DNA from: Acinetobacter sp. ANC 4470
GTDB lineage: Bacteria; Pseudomonadota; Gammaproteobacteria; Pseudomonadales; Moraxellaceae
Length of the DNA stretch: 64,000 bases
Assembly: GCF_002135335.1 (NCBI RefSeq)
Contig: NZ_NEGC01000001.1
Span: forward strand, 372,001 to 436,000
Direction: 5' to 3'
Below, piece by piece: positions 27,474 through 38,747 of the stretch; the stretch's first letter is position 1; each line of letters opens with the position of its first letter. The translations under genes were made by a program, and so were the position numbers. The notes beneath the pieces were generated by a model. That model ran no database searches and had not been told where the DNA came from. It saw only the letters and a list, made by a program, of their open reading frames with translations.

Positions 27474-28317
27474 AAGGTTGCTCCATCGCTAAAGAATCGG
27501 AAAATAGTACAGCCACATGATGACCACCGGCCAACTGTGCTGCTGGAATCACATCAATTTTGGAAAATTCACCTGAATTATGTCGATTCACCTTAGATAC
27601 CGTTCCGACCAAATAACCCGCAGGAAAATGTGCACCCAGTCCAGAACTATAGACTTTCTCACCCACTTTAATATTGGCACTGGTTGGAACATATTCCATC
27701 TTCAAATAACCTAAATCACCAGTACCCGAAACAATGGCGCGCATTCCAGTATGTTCTAAACGCACAGATAAAGAATGCTCTTTATCCGACAACAACATAA
27801 CCCGACTACTATGTGGATAGACATTAATGATCTGCCCCATAATGCCTTTGTCATCAAGTACGGTTTGACCCACTTTCAGCTGACTACTTGCACCACGGTT
27901 AATCACAATAATATGCCTGAGTGGATCTGCATCTGTACCAATCACTTCTGCGATTTCCATACGCCCATCAATAATTAGTGGCGTATCGAGTAAACCTCTT
28001 AGACGAGTATTTTCAGCAGAAAGTTCAGATAATTTTTGCAAACGAACTTGCGCCTGTAAAAGTTCAGCATGCATCGCGGTATTTTCACGACGTAACTGCG
28101 CCTCAGACTTGGTTTGTTGATTGAGCCATTCTCGCGATAACACTGGATAACTTGCTAAGGCATATATTGGATTATACGCCGCATACAAGACATCACGTGC
28201 GGGTTGAATCACATGTGGCATGTGCCAATTAAAAAAGAGCACAACCCAACATGTGATGACCGCAATGATAAATGAGCGAAAAGATGGCGGTTGTCTAGAA
28301 AACAGATTTGTTTGCAC
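27460..28317 (-). CDS. mreC: MreC rod-shape protein
   Basis: A periplasmic scaffold of the elongation machinery with one N-terminal membrane anchor. At 285 residues the transmembrane segment spans about 14-32, followed by a coiled coil (about 62-105, with regular Leu/Gln spacing such as AELLQAQVRLQKLSELSAE) and a beta-rich domain (about 115-270) containing VIGTDADPLRHIIVINRGAS and later GEKVYSSGLGAHFPAGY. These match MreC from other bacteria. It starts 16 bases after the mreB stop and overlaps mreD. Length and topology are normal. Confidence 0.95.
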   Translation of the reverse strand: MQTNLFSRQPPSFRSFIIAVITCWVVLFFNWHMPHVIQPARDVLYAAYNPIYALASYPVLSREWLNQQTKSEAQLRRENTAMHAELLQAQVRLQKLSELSAENTRLRGLLDTPLIIDGRMEIAEVIGTDADPLRHIIVINRGASSQLKVGQTVLDDKGIMGQIINVYPHSSRVMLLSDKEHSLSVRLEHTGMRAIVSGTGDLGYLKMEYVPTSANIKVGEKVYSSGLGAHFPAGYLVGTVSKVNRHNSGEFSKIDVIPAAQLAGGHHVAVLFSDSLAMEQPYANR

Positions 28318-28333
28318 CCGCCGCGTCCTTTTC

Positions 28334-29401
<1,068 letters not shown>

Positions 29402-29513
29402 TTATGTGGACGCAAGGTGGCAACTTTAACTAAATGTGATGATTTGAACAAGTCAATCGCTTATTATAACGCACGATATTTTGATTTTTTTTAATACTGA
29501 CTCAGGTGATGTT

Positions 29514-29828
29514 ATGTCTACATCGGATGCACAGCATTCTGCGGATTTAAATGCACAAACAGTTTCAGCAATCGCCAATCTTGCTCGATTGTCGCTAGAT
29601 GCTACGCAATCTACTGAATATGCTCAAAGTCTAAATAAAATTTTGGGCATGATGGAAACCTTAAAGAGTATCGACACTGATGGTGTTGAGCCACTTAAAA
29701 GCCCATTTGATCACCCACAACCCTTACGTGAAGACGTGGTTTCTGAACAGAATCATCGTGAAGAATATCAAGCTGTTGCACCTGCAACACAGGATGGCTT
29801 GTACTTAGTTCCTCGCGTGATTGAATAA
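29514..29828 (+). CDS. gatC: Aspartyl/glutamyl-tRNA amidotransferase subunit C
   Basis: The small subunit of GatCAB, which converts Glu-tRNA(Gln) and Asp-tRNA(Asn) to the amidated forms. The ATG at 29514 has AGGTGA 5 bases upstream; the longer frame has no such site. The product is 104 residues. Family motifs are IANLARLSL near the N-terminus, then TDGVEPLKSPF and LREDVV, ending in LVPRVIE, typical of GatC. It is the first gene of gatC-gatA-gatB, with 53 bases before gatA. Confidence 0.95.
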   Translation: MSTSDAQHSADLNAQTVSAIANLARLSLDATQSTEYAQSLNKILGMMETLKSIDTDGVEPLKSPFDHPQPLREDVVSEQNHREEYQAVAPATQDGLYLVPRVIE

Positions 29829-29881
29829 TTTTTATTCAGTTAAGCCCATTTAATCAAATTTAATGTAAAGAATTTTTTCTC

Positions 29882-31360
29882 ATGACTGATTTACATCGCT
29901 TATCGATTCGTGAAATCACTGAGGGTTTAAGCCAAGCTAAATTCTCATCTCGCGAACTGACTGAACATTATTTAAAACGCATTGAAAAAATCGATGCTCA
30001 AGTGCAAAGTTTTGTAACCGTGACACCAGAACAAGCATTGGCTCAAGCAGATGCTGCTGATACCCTGCGCAAATCTGGCATGGCAAATGTACTGACAGGC
30101 GTACCTATTGCCCACAAAGATATTTTTTGTACCCAAGGCATTAAGACCACTGCGGGTTCTAAAATGTTGGATAACTTTATCTCTCCTTACGACGCCACTG
30201 TTGTAGCGAAAGGCAAAGTTGCTGGTCTGGTGACTTTGGGTAAAGTGAACATGGACGAATTCGCCATGGGTTCTACCTCGGAGTCATCTTACTTTGGCGC
30301 AACTAAAAACCCATGGGCACTGGATCATGTTCCGGGTGGTTCGTCGGGTGGTTCTGCGGCAGTCGTTGCTGCTGATCTTGCACCGTTTGCTACTGGTACT
30401 GACACAGGTGGCTCAATTCGTCAACCTGCGTCATTCTGTGGCCTTACAGGGCTTAAACCAACCTATGGTCGTGTATCACGTTTCGGTATCATCGCCTATG
30501 CATCTTCTTTAGATCAAGCGGGTCCAATGGCTCGCTCGGCTGAAGACTGTGCTTACCTGATGAACGTGATGGCAGGTCATGACGCAAAAGATTCAACGTC
30601 TATGGAAAAAGACGTTGATGATTATGTTGCAAACCTAAATGGCACAGCGGTAAAAGGTTTACGTATTGGTATTCCTAAACAATACTTTAATGTTGCTGGC
30701 TTAGATGCTGACGTTAAAGCACGCGTTGAAGAATCATTAAAAAAATTGCAAGACATGGGCGCGACGTTGGTTGAGATTGATCTCAACATGACTGAAGCTT
30801 ATGTACCCACTTATTATTTGATTGCCCCTGCTGAAGCTTCATCTAACTTACAGCGCTATGATGGCGTGCGTTATGGCTACCGCTGTGAAAATCCGGTTGA
30901 TTTAACCGATTTGTACAAACGTTCACGTTCAGAGGGTTTTGGCCCTGAAGTACAACGTCGTATCTTGATTGGTACTTATGCGTTGTCTGCTGGTTATTAC
31001 GATGCATACTATGTCAAAGCACAAAAAGTACGTCGTCTGATCCAACAAGACTTCTTAAAAGCTTTTGAATCTGTTGATGTGATTGCCGCCCCTTCTGCGC
31101 CAACCACAGCGTATAAAATTGGTGCGTCTTTAGACCCTGTTGAAATGTACTTAGGTGACATTTACACCATCGCTGTGAACTTGGCGGGTCTTCCTGCAAT
31201 CAACGCACCTGTTGGTTTTGACAAAGATCAATTGCCCGTTGGCTTACAACTGATTGGTAACTATTGGTCTGAATCGCAATTGTTGTCTGTGGTGCATCAG
31301 TATCAACAAGCGACTGATTGGCATACGCAACGTGCGGCAATTGCTGAGGAGAATGCATAA
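29882..31360 (+). CDS. gatA: Aspartyl/glutamyl-tRNA amidotransferase subunit A
   Basis: An amidase that releases ammonia from glutamine for the amidation by GatB. At 492 residues it shows the amidase-signature catalytic triad: Lys79 in VPIAHKDIF, Ser154 in [10 protein letters not shown], and Ser178 in [11 protein letters not shown]. These spacings equal those of known GatA proteins. The amidase region runs from about 70 to 480. The stop codon is immediately followed by the gatB start with no spacing, so gatA and gatB are translationally linked. No anomaly was seen. Confidence 0.98.
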   Translation: MTDLHRLSIREITEGLSQAKFSSRELTEHYLKRIEKIDAQVQSFVTVTPEQALAQADAADTLRKSGMANVLTGVPIAHKDIFCTQGIKTTAGSKMLDNFISPYDATVVAKGKVAGLVTLGKVNMDEFAMGSTSESSYFGATKNPWALDHVPGGSSGGSAAVVAADLAPFATGTDTGGSIRQPASFCGLTGLKPTYGRVSRFGIIAYASSLDQAGPMARSAEDCAYLMNVMAGHDAKDSTSMEKDVDDYVANLNGTAVKGLRIGIPKQYFNVAGLDADVKARVEESLKKLQDMGATLVEIDLNMTEAYVPTYYLIAPAEASSNLQRYDGVRYGYRCENPVDLTDLYKRSRSEGFGPEVQRRILIGTYALSAGYYDAYYVKAQKVRRLIQQDFLKAFESVDVIAAPSAPTTAYKIGASLDPVEMYLGDIYTIAVNLAGLPAINAPVGFDKDQLPVGLQLIGNYWSESQLLSVVHQYQQATDWHTQRAAIAEENA

Positions 31361-32848
31361 ATGACCAATATCTCAAAAACAGCTCAAAAGAAAGCTAAAT
31401 CACTGTTGATTGATGGTTGGGAAGTGGTGATCGGGATTGAGATTCATACTCAACTCGCAACAAACTCTAAAATTTTCTCAGGTTCATCAACCACGTTTGG
31501 TCAAGACCCAAATACACAAGCCAGCCTTGTTGATTTGGCCATGCCGGGTGTGTTGCCAGTATTGAACAAGGAAGTGGTTGATCTTGCCATTCGCTTTGGT
31601 TTGGGGATTGATGCTTATATCGACAAAGCGTCTGTATTTGCACGTAAAAACTATTTCTATCCAGATTCGCCTAAAGGCTACCAAATTAGCCAAATGGACA
31701 ATCCAATTGTCGGCTTAGGTCACATCGACATTCAACTTGAAGATGGCAGCATTAAGCGCATTGGCGTGACGCGTGCGCATTTAGAGGAAGATGCTGGTAA
31801 ATCAATCCACGACCTATTTGAAGGTATGTCAGGCATTGACTTAAACCGTGCTGGTACGCCTTTACTTGAAATTGTGTCTGAACCCGACATGCGTTCGGTT
31901 GAAGAAGCGCTTGCCTATATCAAATCGATTCACACTTTGGTGCGTTGGTTGGGTATTTCTGACGGCAACATGGCGGAAGGTTCATTCCGTTGTGACTGTA
32001 ATGTGTCGTTGCGTCGTCCGAGCAATGAATTTGGTACACGTTGTGAACTTAAAAACCTCAACTCATTCCGTTTCATTGAACAAGCGATCAATGTTGAAAT
32101 TGAACGTCAAATGGAAATTTTGGAAGATGGCGGTAAAATCGACCAAGAAACACGTCTTTTTGATCCTGTGAAAATGGAAACCCGTTCAATGCGCTCGAAA
32201 GAGGAAGCGAACGATTACCGCTATTTCCCTGATCCTGACTTGTTGCCTGTAATCATTTCTGATGCTCAGATTGAAGCTGCACGTGCGACTTTACCTGAAT
32301 TGCCTACGACACGTCGTGAGCGTTTCGTGGCTGACTTTGCAGTGACTGAATACGATGCTCATGTATTGACACTTTCACGCGAAATGGCAGACTTTTATGA
32401 AGCTGTTGTGACGGCTTCTGGCGGTGCGGCTCAAGGTAAAGTGGCTGCAAATTGGGTAATGGGCGAATTCTCAGGCGCTTTAAACAAAGCCAGCCTAGAC
32501 CTTGCTGAATCCCCTGTTTCGGCTGAACAGTTGGGCGGCATGATTGCGCGTATTGTGGACAACACCATCAGCGGTAAAATTGCCAAACAAGTCTTTGGCT
32601 TTATGTGGGATGAAGGCAAATCTGCCGATGCCATTATTAGCGAAAAAGGCTTAAAGCAAGAAACCGACACAGGTGCAATTGAAGCGATTATTAAAGACGT
32701 GCTTGCAGCCAATGAAAAGATGGTTGAAGAATTCAAAGCGGGTAAAGAGAAGGCCTTTAATGGTCTTGTTGGTCAAGTGATGAAAGCGTCTAAGGGTAAA
32801 GCGAACCCTGCTCAAGTGAATGATTTGATGAAGAAGTTGATTCGTTAA
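31361..32848 (+). CDS. gatB: Aspartyl/glutamyl-tRNA amidotransferase subunit B
   Basis: The subunit that activates the misacylated tRNA carboxylate with ATP and adds ammonia delivered from GatA. At 495 residues it starts directly after the gatA stop, with GGAG in the gatA end acting as ribosome binding site. The catalytic domain carries the family segments [28 protein letters not shown], and DCNVSLR, followed by the tRNA-binding helical and YqeY-like tail (about 360-495). Length and motifs are normal. A strong terminator follows, shared with the convergent defence-like gene. Confidence 0.98.
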   Translation: MTNISKTAQKKAKSLLIDGWEVVIGIEIHTQLATNSKIFSGSSTTFGQDPNTQASLVDLAMPGVLPVLNKEVVDLAIRFGLGIDAYIDKASVFARKNYFYPDSPKGYQISQMDNPIVGLGHIDIQLEDGSIKRIGVTRAHLEEDAGKSIHDLFEGMSGIDLNRAGTPLLEIVSEPDMRSVEEALAYIKSIHTLVRWLGISDGNMAEGSFRCDCNVSLRRPSNEFGTRCELKNLNSFRFIEQAINVEIERQMEILEDGGKIDQETRLFDPVKMETRSMRSKEEANDYRYFPDPDLLPVIISDAQIEAARATLPELPTTRRERFVADFAVTEYDAHVLTLSREMADFYEAVVTASGGAAQGKVAANWVMGEFSGALNKASLDLAESPVSAEQLGGMIARIVDNTISGKIAKQVFGFMWDEGKSADAIISEKGLKQETDTGAIEAIIKDVLAANEKMVEEFKAGKEKAFNGLVGQVMKASKGKANPAQVNDLMKKLIR

Positions 32849-32862
32849 GCTAATCGTTCTTT

Positions 32863-32897
32863 AAAAGAAAACCCGCTTTAGAGCGGGTTTTCTTTTA
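32863..32897. terminator. Bidirectional terminator between gatB and the AbiC-like gene
   Basis: A 15- to 16-bp stem (AAAAGAAAACCCGCT pairing with AGCGGGTTTTCTTTT) with a very short loop, T-rich on both flanks. It overlaps the last codons of the minus-strand gene that ends at 32878. Confidence 0.9.
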
Positions 32898-34299
32898 ATT
32901 CAATTTCTAAAAAATCTGCTTGATTAGTTTCATTTATACCTAAATTTCTACTTCTATTAGGTGTTGTCAAAAGAACACTAATTTCATCATAAATATAAAA
33001 ATCTAGCTTCTCAAAACCTTCCATTTGAATTTGAAAACCATAATTTTTAAAAAGAATATGTTTTAGTTGAACTTTCTCACGACTTCTTGGGAATAGCTTT
33101 GGCTCTAAGCTATTACGAAAAACATCAATTACTTCTATTCTTAATTCCTCATTTTTCAAATTTATTAAATAGTACTGATAACAAATTTCTTTATCTAAAT
33201 TAGATAAAGGTACAGAATTGAAAAAGCAAACTATGCTCTTAAAGTTAAAAAATTTGTTTTCAATAAATCCCCAAGCACTAAAAAATAAATCTTCAGATTT
33301 CATAAATTCTGAATAGCAACTTTCACTTAGTAACTTATCAAAATATATGGAATTACCGAATACCTGATAATCACCGTACAGATGGTTACTATCTAACTTA
33401 TAAAATTTTGAAATTATTAATAAATCAATAAGTATTACATTATTTCTAACCAAATCTTTAAATGGCATATGTTCAAAGAAAGAGTAGTAAGATAAATACC
33501 ATCTGTATTCATCAAACTCAGTATAAGTATTCAAAAAAAGGAGTTGTTGTAGTTTTGGTGGAATTAAAGATCTCAGGATATTTGTATACTGTTTTTCTAA
33601 AGTAAAATCGCCCCATTCCTCAATTTTATTACTTGTATTTGGTATTCTATTTATTTTCATATTTATCAGTTTAAACAATTGGAATAAACAAATGAAATAT
33701 TGATTCAACTCTTGATGCTGTAATAGCTGATATCTTTTATCCTCTAATTCCAATTTATAACCATCAACAAAAATAGATCTATAAATTTTATCGACTTTAC
33801 TTTTATCATTTTCATTTAAAGAGCATAAATTATCCTGCTGGTGCTTAAACTGATTTAACAAACTAAAAAATAGACTATCAAACTGCTGAAGATTTTGCGT
33901 TTTTTGGATTAATTGCTGAGACTTTGCAGAATCTTGTTGTGCCTTACGACTTAATGCAAGTTCTTCAGAGTTAAAGTCTAAAGATTTTTTATTTTGATAA
34001 AGTGTATATAAAAGAAGACAAACACTGATAAAAGTTAATAAAGGATTTAAAGTTCCTCCAACAAAATCACCAAATGCTCCCCAATTAGAAATATAGTCGT
34101 TAGTTATATAAGGTAAAGTTTGAATCTGCTCATTCACGAACTGAAATTGAGAATCCTTAGCTAAAGAAACTTCTTGATAAAATTTCCAGTAGATATCTTT
34201 AACTAATCTATAAATTCCATATATAGAAACAATCCCTATAACAATAGCAATAATCCACTTTACAATTTTAGAGCTCATATTATTCTTTATTTTCAACAT
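32878..34299 (-). CDS. Putative phage abortive-infection protein (AbiC-like)
   Basis: Unlike its neighbours, this 473-residue protein is strongly Lys/Asn/Ile/Phe rich (AT-rich DNA). It has two N-terminal hydrophobic segments (about 12-32 and 78-102) with a loop containing WGAFGDFVGGTLNPLLTF, then a coiled-coil region rich in Gln and Ser (about 103-140), then QFDSLFFSLLNQFKHQ, and a long helical domain. This layout and the FGDFVGGTLNP motif match what I know of the putative phage abortive infection family (Pfam putAbiC). Function is inferred from the family; no member is well understood. It stands alone, convergent with gatB, with no obvious partner gene. Two starts are possible, 34299 and 34278 (MSSKIVKW); neither has a strong ribosome binding site. 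Confidence 0.75.
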   Translation of the reverse strand: MLKIKNNMSSKIVKWIIAIVIGIVSIYGIYRLVKDIYWKFYQEVSLAKDSQFQFVNEQIQTLPYITNDYISNWGAFGDFVGGTLNPLLTFISVCLLLYTLYQNKKSLDFNSEELALSRKAQQDSAKSQQLIQKTQNLQQFDSLFFSLLNQFKHQQDNLCSLNENDKSKVDKIYRSIFVDGYKLELEDKRYQLLQHQELNQYFICLFQLFKLINMKINRIPNTSNKIEEWGDFTLEKQYTNILRSLIPPKLQQLLFLNTYTEFDEYRWYLSYYSFFEHMPFKDLVRNNVILIDLLIISKFYKLDSNHLYGDYQVFGNSIYFDKLLSESCYSEFMKSEDLFFSAWGFIENKFFNFKSIVCFFNSVPLSNLDKEICYQYYLINLKNEELRIEVIDVFRNSLEPKLFPRSREKVQLKHILFKNYGFQIQMEGFEKLDFYIYDEISVLLTTPNRSRNLGINETNQADFLEIELKENPL

Positions 34300-34598
34300 A
34301 ACTTATTAATTATACATAATTATTTGGTTCCCATTTCTTCTTTAATTAAATACACTCTTTTTACAAACACCCTACTCTAAAACAACATGACTATCAAAAA
34401 AGTATCTTCTATCATCAAACTCGAAGACTTCGGACGTATTCAACTTTCAAAGCCCTTCTTTATGCGTGATTTCTGAATCCCTCTAAATCTCCCTTTAAAA
34501 AAAAGGAGACTTTATCATGTGATTAATTTGATACGCGTAGTTCCCTCTCTTTTTTTAGAGGTTGAGCGTAATTACGCGCAAGAGGGAGAGGATTTAAA
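34300..34598. repeat. Scarred spacer with nested inverted repeats and a gene remnant
   Basis: About 300 bases holding a short coding remnant (34387-34476) and, to its right, short inverted repeats with CTCCC/GGGAG arms: TCTCC at about 34490 with GGAGA at 34504, and CCTCTC at about 34542 with GAGAGG near 34587. Similar CTCCC-type intergenic repeats occur elsewhere in Acinetobacter as I remember them. They look like the residue of a small mobile or repeat element. Confidence 0.5.
34387..34476 (+). pseudogene. Truncated N-terminus of a hypothetical protein
   Basis: A 29-codon frame starting ATG at 34387 reads MTIKKVSSIIKLEDFGRIQL, then SKPFFMRDF, and stops. I recall full-length Acinetobacter proteins opening with this kind of LEDFGR-x-x-LS-x-x-FFMRDFLYSEI segment, so the piece looks like the start of a gene that was cut after about 29 codons. 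There is no good ribosome binding site. It lies immediately beside the repeat-rich spacer, which is consistent with deletion or insertion there. Confidence 0.45.
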
Positions 34599-35117
34599 CT
34601 AACGAATCACACCCAGTTTATTAAACAAATCAGGCGTTAAAAAAGTCATCACCAATTTATTCAAATCCAAATAACGCACCACACCTTTTAATTGCTGCTT
34701 TACTTCAGGGTTTTTAATAATTTCTTCACCTGTAATACTGCCTAACTCTTGGAAGCTATCACCGACCGCCTGTAAACCTTCCGCCTGAATCACCGCTTTA
34801 GTCTGCACAGAACATTGTTCAACTAAAATACGCTGTAATACTTGAGCCAAGTTTTTATCGAGTTGTTCTTTTTGTACATCCGTCACATTGCTAAAACTTT
34901 TTAAGTCAGGATGGGTCGATAGTGCTGCAAACGTCCATTGCAACACCGCAGTTTTATCCGTTGCAGTCGTCGCTTTCACTAAACAAGCACTGAGTTGATC
35001 GACTGTTTGTGCAGCCATCGCGATTTGTGTCGTACCGAACAGAGCCGCTGCCATCAACACAGAGCGGCTTAGAGAAGAAAATCTACGCTGGGCAGAAACA
35101 TCAACATAACGTGACAT
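34599..35117 (-). CDS. Exported hypothetical protein (172 aa)
   Basis: A 172-residue protein starting at the ATG at 35117 (MSRYVDVSAQRRFSSLSRSV). A signal peptide with an unusually long, Arg-containing n-region and the hydrophobic core VLMAAALFGTTQIAMA ends near residue 36, and the mature part starts AQTVDQLSACLV. The rest is helical, with two cysteines (in LSACLVK and VEQCSVQ) that could form a disulfide. There is no recognised family. It is probably periplasmic. It lies in the accessory region as a single gene. Confidence 0.6.
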   Translation of the reverse strand: MSRYVDVSAQRRFSSLSRSVLMAAALFGTTQIAMAAQTVDQLSACLVKATTATDKTAVLQWTFAALSTHPDLKSFSNVTDVQKEQLDKNLAQVLQRILVEQCSVQTKAVIQAEGLQAVGDSFQELGSITGEEIIKNPEVKQQLKGVVRYLDLNKLVMTFLTPDLFNKLGVIR

Positions 35118-35240
35118 AAACTCAATTCCAAATAACAATCAGCTTCTTTGTATCACAGAGCCTATGTATTCACCTGTTAGACTCTGTAACCTAAAGGCAG
35201 AGATCATCGAATCTTGTATCAACACAATTTCTTCTCGTAT

Positions 35241-36092
35241 TTACGTTACTGGCGATAAAATTGGCAATTGACCATGTAGTGTCGGTTTCTTATTCCAATA
35301 CCAGTAAAAATAACCATCCTTCTGCAACATCGTATGCGTGCTTAAGGTATTTTTATCTAACTGTCCCCAACAGGCTCGTGCAGAGTTACGATTATTATGC
35401 AAATCAATATACTTCTGCCTTTCCAATTTAGGTCTTGGCGGAATATATAAAGCATGCCCTCTAGGTACCCATAAATCTGCTAAATAAATTTTTCTTTTTT
35501 CTGGCCAGTAACGAGCCACCGAAATAACCAAAGGAAGCTCACGATCTGTAGAGGCAAAAATATGCGGAAAATTATGATGCTCTAAGTCAGTACAAACAAA
35601 TGGAAATAAGGTCTTTCCTTCACCTGCTTGTTTACCACCCTCTAAATAAGGACACCAATGCCCTGCAAACACACCATATTCATATTCAATATCTGAAAGT
35701 ATTGGCACTGGACTATGAATTTCAATGGCTTGCCCTTTTTCTATTAAAGTAATACCAAATGCAGCAGCATTGTCTCTCGTTACCCACATCGGCTCATATT
35801 CAAATTCTTGTATCTCAACATCAAACTCTAATTGCGTATGCTCCCCATAAGGTGGCTCAACCTTCGTCCCTAAAACATGAGGAACACTGTATTCACGCCC
35901 GACCTTATATTTAGGGCTAATCTTTGCGAGCTTTAATGGCACCACACCGTCAGGTAATTTTGTTAAATACGTTGGTCGCCCATCATCATTATAAAAATAA
36001 GGGGTTTGTATAATATTAATTTTGGTTTCCTCCTTCACCCGATCCAGTAAGGGAGATTCAAAATAAATTGAATGATTTACGACTTCCTCCAT
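35241..36092 (-). CDS. Hypothetical soluble protein (283 aa)
   Basis: An unrecognised protein of 283 residues. I prefer the ATG at 36092 over the one at 36098 because AAGGA lies at a proper distance from the second. It has no signal peptide or transmembrane helix. It is rich in Tyr, Pro, Trp and His with motifs such as VFAGHWCPYLEGGKQ, PRGHALYIPPRPKL and YFYWYWNKKP near the end. Such aromatic, beta-rich sequence would fit a lectin-like or carbohydrate-binding fold, but that is speculation. It lies 55 bases after the lipoprotein gene upstream in the same direction, so the two could share a transcript. Confidence 0.55.
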   Translation of the reverse strand: MEEVVNHSIYFESPLLDRVKEETKINIIQTPYFYNDDGRPTYLTKLPDGVVPLKLAKISPKYKVGREYSVPHVLGTKVEPPYGEHTQLEFDVEIQEFEYEPMWVTRDNAAAFGITLIEKGQAIEIHSPVPILSDIEYEYGVFAGHWCPYLEGGKQAGEGKTLFPFVCTDLEHHNFPHIFASTDRELPLVISVARYWPEKRKIYLADLWVPRGHALYIPPRPKLERQKYIDLHNNRNSARACWGQLDKNTLSTHTMLQKDGYFYWYWNKKPTLHGQLPILSPVT

Positions 36093-36153
36093 ATTCATTG
36101 TCCTTATTATTTTATTTTTTCATCCAAGAAAAGATAATTTTTTCCTCAAAATA

Positions 36154-37158
36154 TTACTTCAACTGTTTCAACATATGCTTCGCCCCAGCATGATTATGAT
36201 TATTCGCCAAGTTCTGTAAAATACTTTTAGCTTGAACCTTGGAGCTTGAAAAACGACTGCTGTAACTCGGCACACTGGTTAAACAACGTGCAACCAGCAT
36301 CCCCGATTCCGCATAGACATTTGTACCGCCAGCATTGGGTAACTTGCCAAAATTATACGCACGCTGCGCATTATTACAGGCATTCAACTGATTTTTCCCT
36401 TTGTTCAAATCACGACGTGCAACAACAAAAGCTTTAAGCTGCTGCTGTTGAAGCGTATCGACAACCTTCTCAACTTGTTTGACAGGAGCTTCAACTATAG
36501 GCTTCTCTTCTTTTTTAACTTCACTTTCTTTTTTAACTTCGCTTTCTTTTTTAACTTCATTTTCTTTTTGAATAGCAGCTTTACTGGTTGTGGTTTTCAC
36601 AGTCTGATTATTCACAGCGCTCTTTTTTACCACAACATCGGTTGGTATATTTTTATAAAATCTTTGACTTTCTTGAACTGTCATCACTTTACTTTGTAAG
36701 CTAACCACACGCGTTTCACTGCCATCAGGTAACTTACGTTCAGCCGTTGGCTCAATTGAAACGATCCAGCTTTGCCCATTACTTTGCACACACTTATACG
36801 CGCCAATCCCTTGCTTAACATGAGCATTGCCAGATAGACGTTTTTTAGCCGCTGAGTCCTTGACTAAAGTCATGGCACTTTTATACAAAAGTGAAAAATC
36901 GCCACCTTTTGCGGAGCAATAATTGGTTAAATATTTTCTTGGATATAAGGATTGCACTTCATTATTGCTTTGCTTAGCTCCCCAATGATAAACATATTCC
37001 TTCGCTTGCCCATTTGAATGATTGATATTTTTTTGAGCAATTAATTCCTGAGGTGAAGTAAAATTCTTAACTGAATCTGAGCTTAGACGTTCAATGCTGG
37101 TACAACCATGTAAAGCGATGCCAACTCCACCCATCAAGATTAATGTTCTGAAATTCAC
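36154..37158 (-). CDS. Hypothetical lipoprotein with tandem repeat (334 aa)
   Basis: A protein of 334 residues beginning with a GTG codon (MNFRTLILMGGVGIALHGC). The lipobox LHGC puts the lipidated Cys at about residue 19, so it should be a membrane-anchored lipoprotein. The middle has a low-complexity, highly charged stretch (about 197-218) made of tandem KKESEV units, and after it a Gln-rich helix. The N-terminal part (about 50-170) has a weak beta pattern with NYCSAKGGDF and IGAYKCVQSNGQSW; the C-terminal part (about 235-334) contains two more cysteines and ends in a helical NHNHAGAKHMLKQL. No family recognised. The spacer upstream has no strong ribosome binding site. Confidence 0.6.
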   Translation of the reverse strand: MNFRTLILMGGVGIALHGCTSIERLSSDSVKNFTSPQELIAQKNINHSNGQAKEYVYHWGAKQSNNEVQSLYPRKYLTNYCSAKGGDFSLLYKSAMTLVKDSAAKKRLSGNAHVKQGIGAYKCVQSNGQSWIVSIEPTAERKLPDGSETRVVSLQSKVMTVQESQRFYKNIPTDVVVKKSAVNNQTVKTTTSKAAIQKENEVKKESEVKKESEVKKEEKPIVEAPVKQVEKVVDTLQQQQLKAFVVARRDLNKGKNQLNACNNAQRAYNFGKLPNAGGTNVYAESGMLVARCLTSVPSYSSRFSSSKVQAKSILQNLANNHNHAGAKHMLKQLK

Positions 37159-37510
37159 GTATCAATGCCCAATTATGCTATATAAAAGAAAATATATGAA
37201 AAGACAAAAAATAACAAACACAAAACTTTGATTTTATTGTCAATTTAACTTAATTTTGTTTTTACTCTCCACTCAAAACAAACTACAAATAGCCAACGAC
37301 TAAAGGTTTTAAACTTAAAATAACAACCAGATAACAATTAATTCACCCTTTTTAACCTTTCATCATTGGCTGAGCCTTCACGCCATTTAACATGTCTTTA
37401 TGCACGAACTAAGCGATACATATTCATGATGAATAGATATTTACATCATTTAAAAATAGATATTTAACCAATTTTCTCAATGCTCTTAGGCGCGAACTAA
37501 AAATAGATTT
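37159..37510. other. Intergenic spacer without a gene
   Basis: About 350 AT-rich bases between the lipoprotein gene and the sbmA terminator. I saw no convincing ORF. The promoter of the lipoprotein gene should be at the left end. Confidence 0.45.
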
Positions 37511-37536
37511 AAAAAAACTCGCATTACGCGAGCTTT
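37511..37536 (-). terminator. Terminator of sbmA
   Basis: On the minus strand a GC-rich stem (CTCGC pairing with GCGAG, extended by A-T pairs) with loop GTAAT is followed by seven T. It lies 15 bases past the sbmA stop. Confidence 0.8.
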
Positions 37537-37550
37537 TGTATTCTTCAAAT

Positions 37551-38747
37551 CTAATGATCTAAAGTCGACTCGAATGCTTTTAAACGCTTATAAATTGAAA
37601 GTAATTCAATAATCGTCGGCCAAGATTCAATTAAATATTGGAATGACTGACGTACATTGCCAAATACATTTAGAATTTGCATCATCAGACCGAGCGTAAT
37701 TGCCCCTGCGGCAATACTGGGAAATAGCACAAACAAACCGTACAGATTATCCAATTGCATATACCAAATACGCACCATATTAAAATAAGCATAGTGAAAA
37801 TATAAACGGAAATAGTTAAAACGAACTTTACTAAACAGCTCTTTTAAAGTGATTGGGTCAGCACGATCAGCATAATCTTCCCCATACACTAATTCTTTAC
37901 GATAGGCAGCTTCAACTTTTTGATTATTAAACTCTAAGCCTGGTAATTTATAACCAACTAACATTAATACGACTGTACCTAATACAGCCCAACTAATAGC
38001 TGCCCAAACCAAAGCATACGGAATCTCACCAATCACAGGCAGTTCTTTCACATGTGAAGATAACTGTAATAGCACAGGTAAAAAAGCCATTAAAGTCATT
38101 AAGGCTTGAATTAAACTGACCCCTAAACTTTCAGTGGTTTTGGCAAAGCGCATGGTATCTTCCTGAATACGCTGCGATGCCCCTTCAATATGCCGTAATT
38201 GCTCCCAATATGCAGTGTAATAATCATTCATGGCTGTACGCCAACGAAAGATATAGTGACTGACAAAGAATAAATTAAACACGGCAATGGTCACATAAAC
38301 CATAACCACATACAGAAATGTCATGGTTTCACTATAGAGCAGTTGGACGTTACCACCACCATTACCCAGCATCTTCTGAATTAAGTCATAAAATGGGCTA
38401 TACCAAGCATTGACCACAACATTGACTTGTACTGAAAACCAAATATTAAACAGAATAAAGGCGGATCCCCAAACTGACCATCCTTGCCATGGGTTACTGG
38501 ATTTAAAGCGCCAGAACAAAGCAAAAATAACAGTTGAAACAAAGAACCATAGATAAAACCATAAAAATGAAGGTGCCCAAAAACGACTTATACCAATAGG
38601 TAATTCAGCACTGCTATAGCCTGATGCAAAGCCTAAAAATGTTCCCCAAGCACTGCCACCGGAATACCATAAACTGATATTGATTAGAAACCACAGCAGC
38701 AGCGACAAAAAGAACCACTTCGGATTCGGAAAAAAAGATTTAAACAT
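37551..38747 (-). CDS. sbmA: SbmA/BacA-type peptide antibiotic transporter
   Basis: An inner-membrane importer of the SbmA/BacA family, which takes up microcin- and proline-rich-type peptides driven by the proton gradient. It has 398 residues with about seven to eight transmembrane segments and no ATPase domain, as in SbmA. Typical stretches are [13 protein letters not shown] at the start, [42 protein letters not shown], and [14 protein letters not shown]. The segment [11 protein letters not shown] resembles the EAA-like loop of ABC-type relatives and is a family hallmark. A ribosome binding site (AAGGAA) lies about 13 bases upstream, somewhat far. Its presence suggests sensitivity to SbmA-dependent peptides. 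Confidence 0.92.
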   Translation of the reverse strand: MFKSFFPNPKWFFLSLLLWFLINISLWYSGGSAWGTFLGFASGYSSAELPIGISRFWAPSFLWFYLWFFVSTVIFALFWRFKSSNPWQGWSVWGSAFILFNIWFSVQVNVVVNAWYSPFYDLIQKMLGNGGGNVQLLYSETMTFLYVVMVYVTIAVFNLFFVSHYIFRWRTAMNDYYTAYWEQLRHIEGASQRIQEDTMRFAKTTESLGVSLIQALMTLMAFLPVLLQLSSHVKELPVIGEIPYALVWAAISWAVLGTVVLMLVGYKLPGLEFNNQKVEAAYRKELVYGEDYADRADPITLKELFSKVRFNYFRLYFHYAYFNMVRIWYMQLDNLYGLFVLFPSIAAGAITLGLMMQILNVFGNVRQSFQYLIESWPTIIELLSIYKRLKAFESTLDH

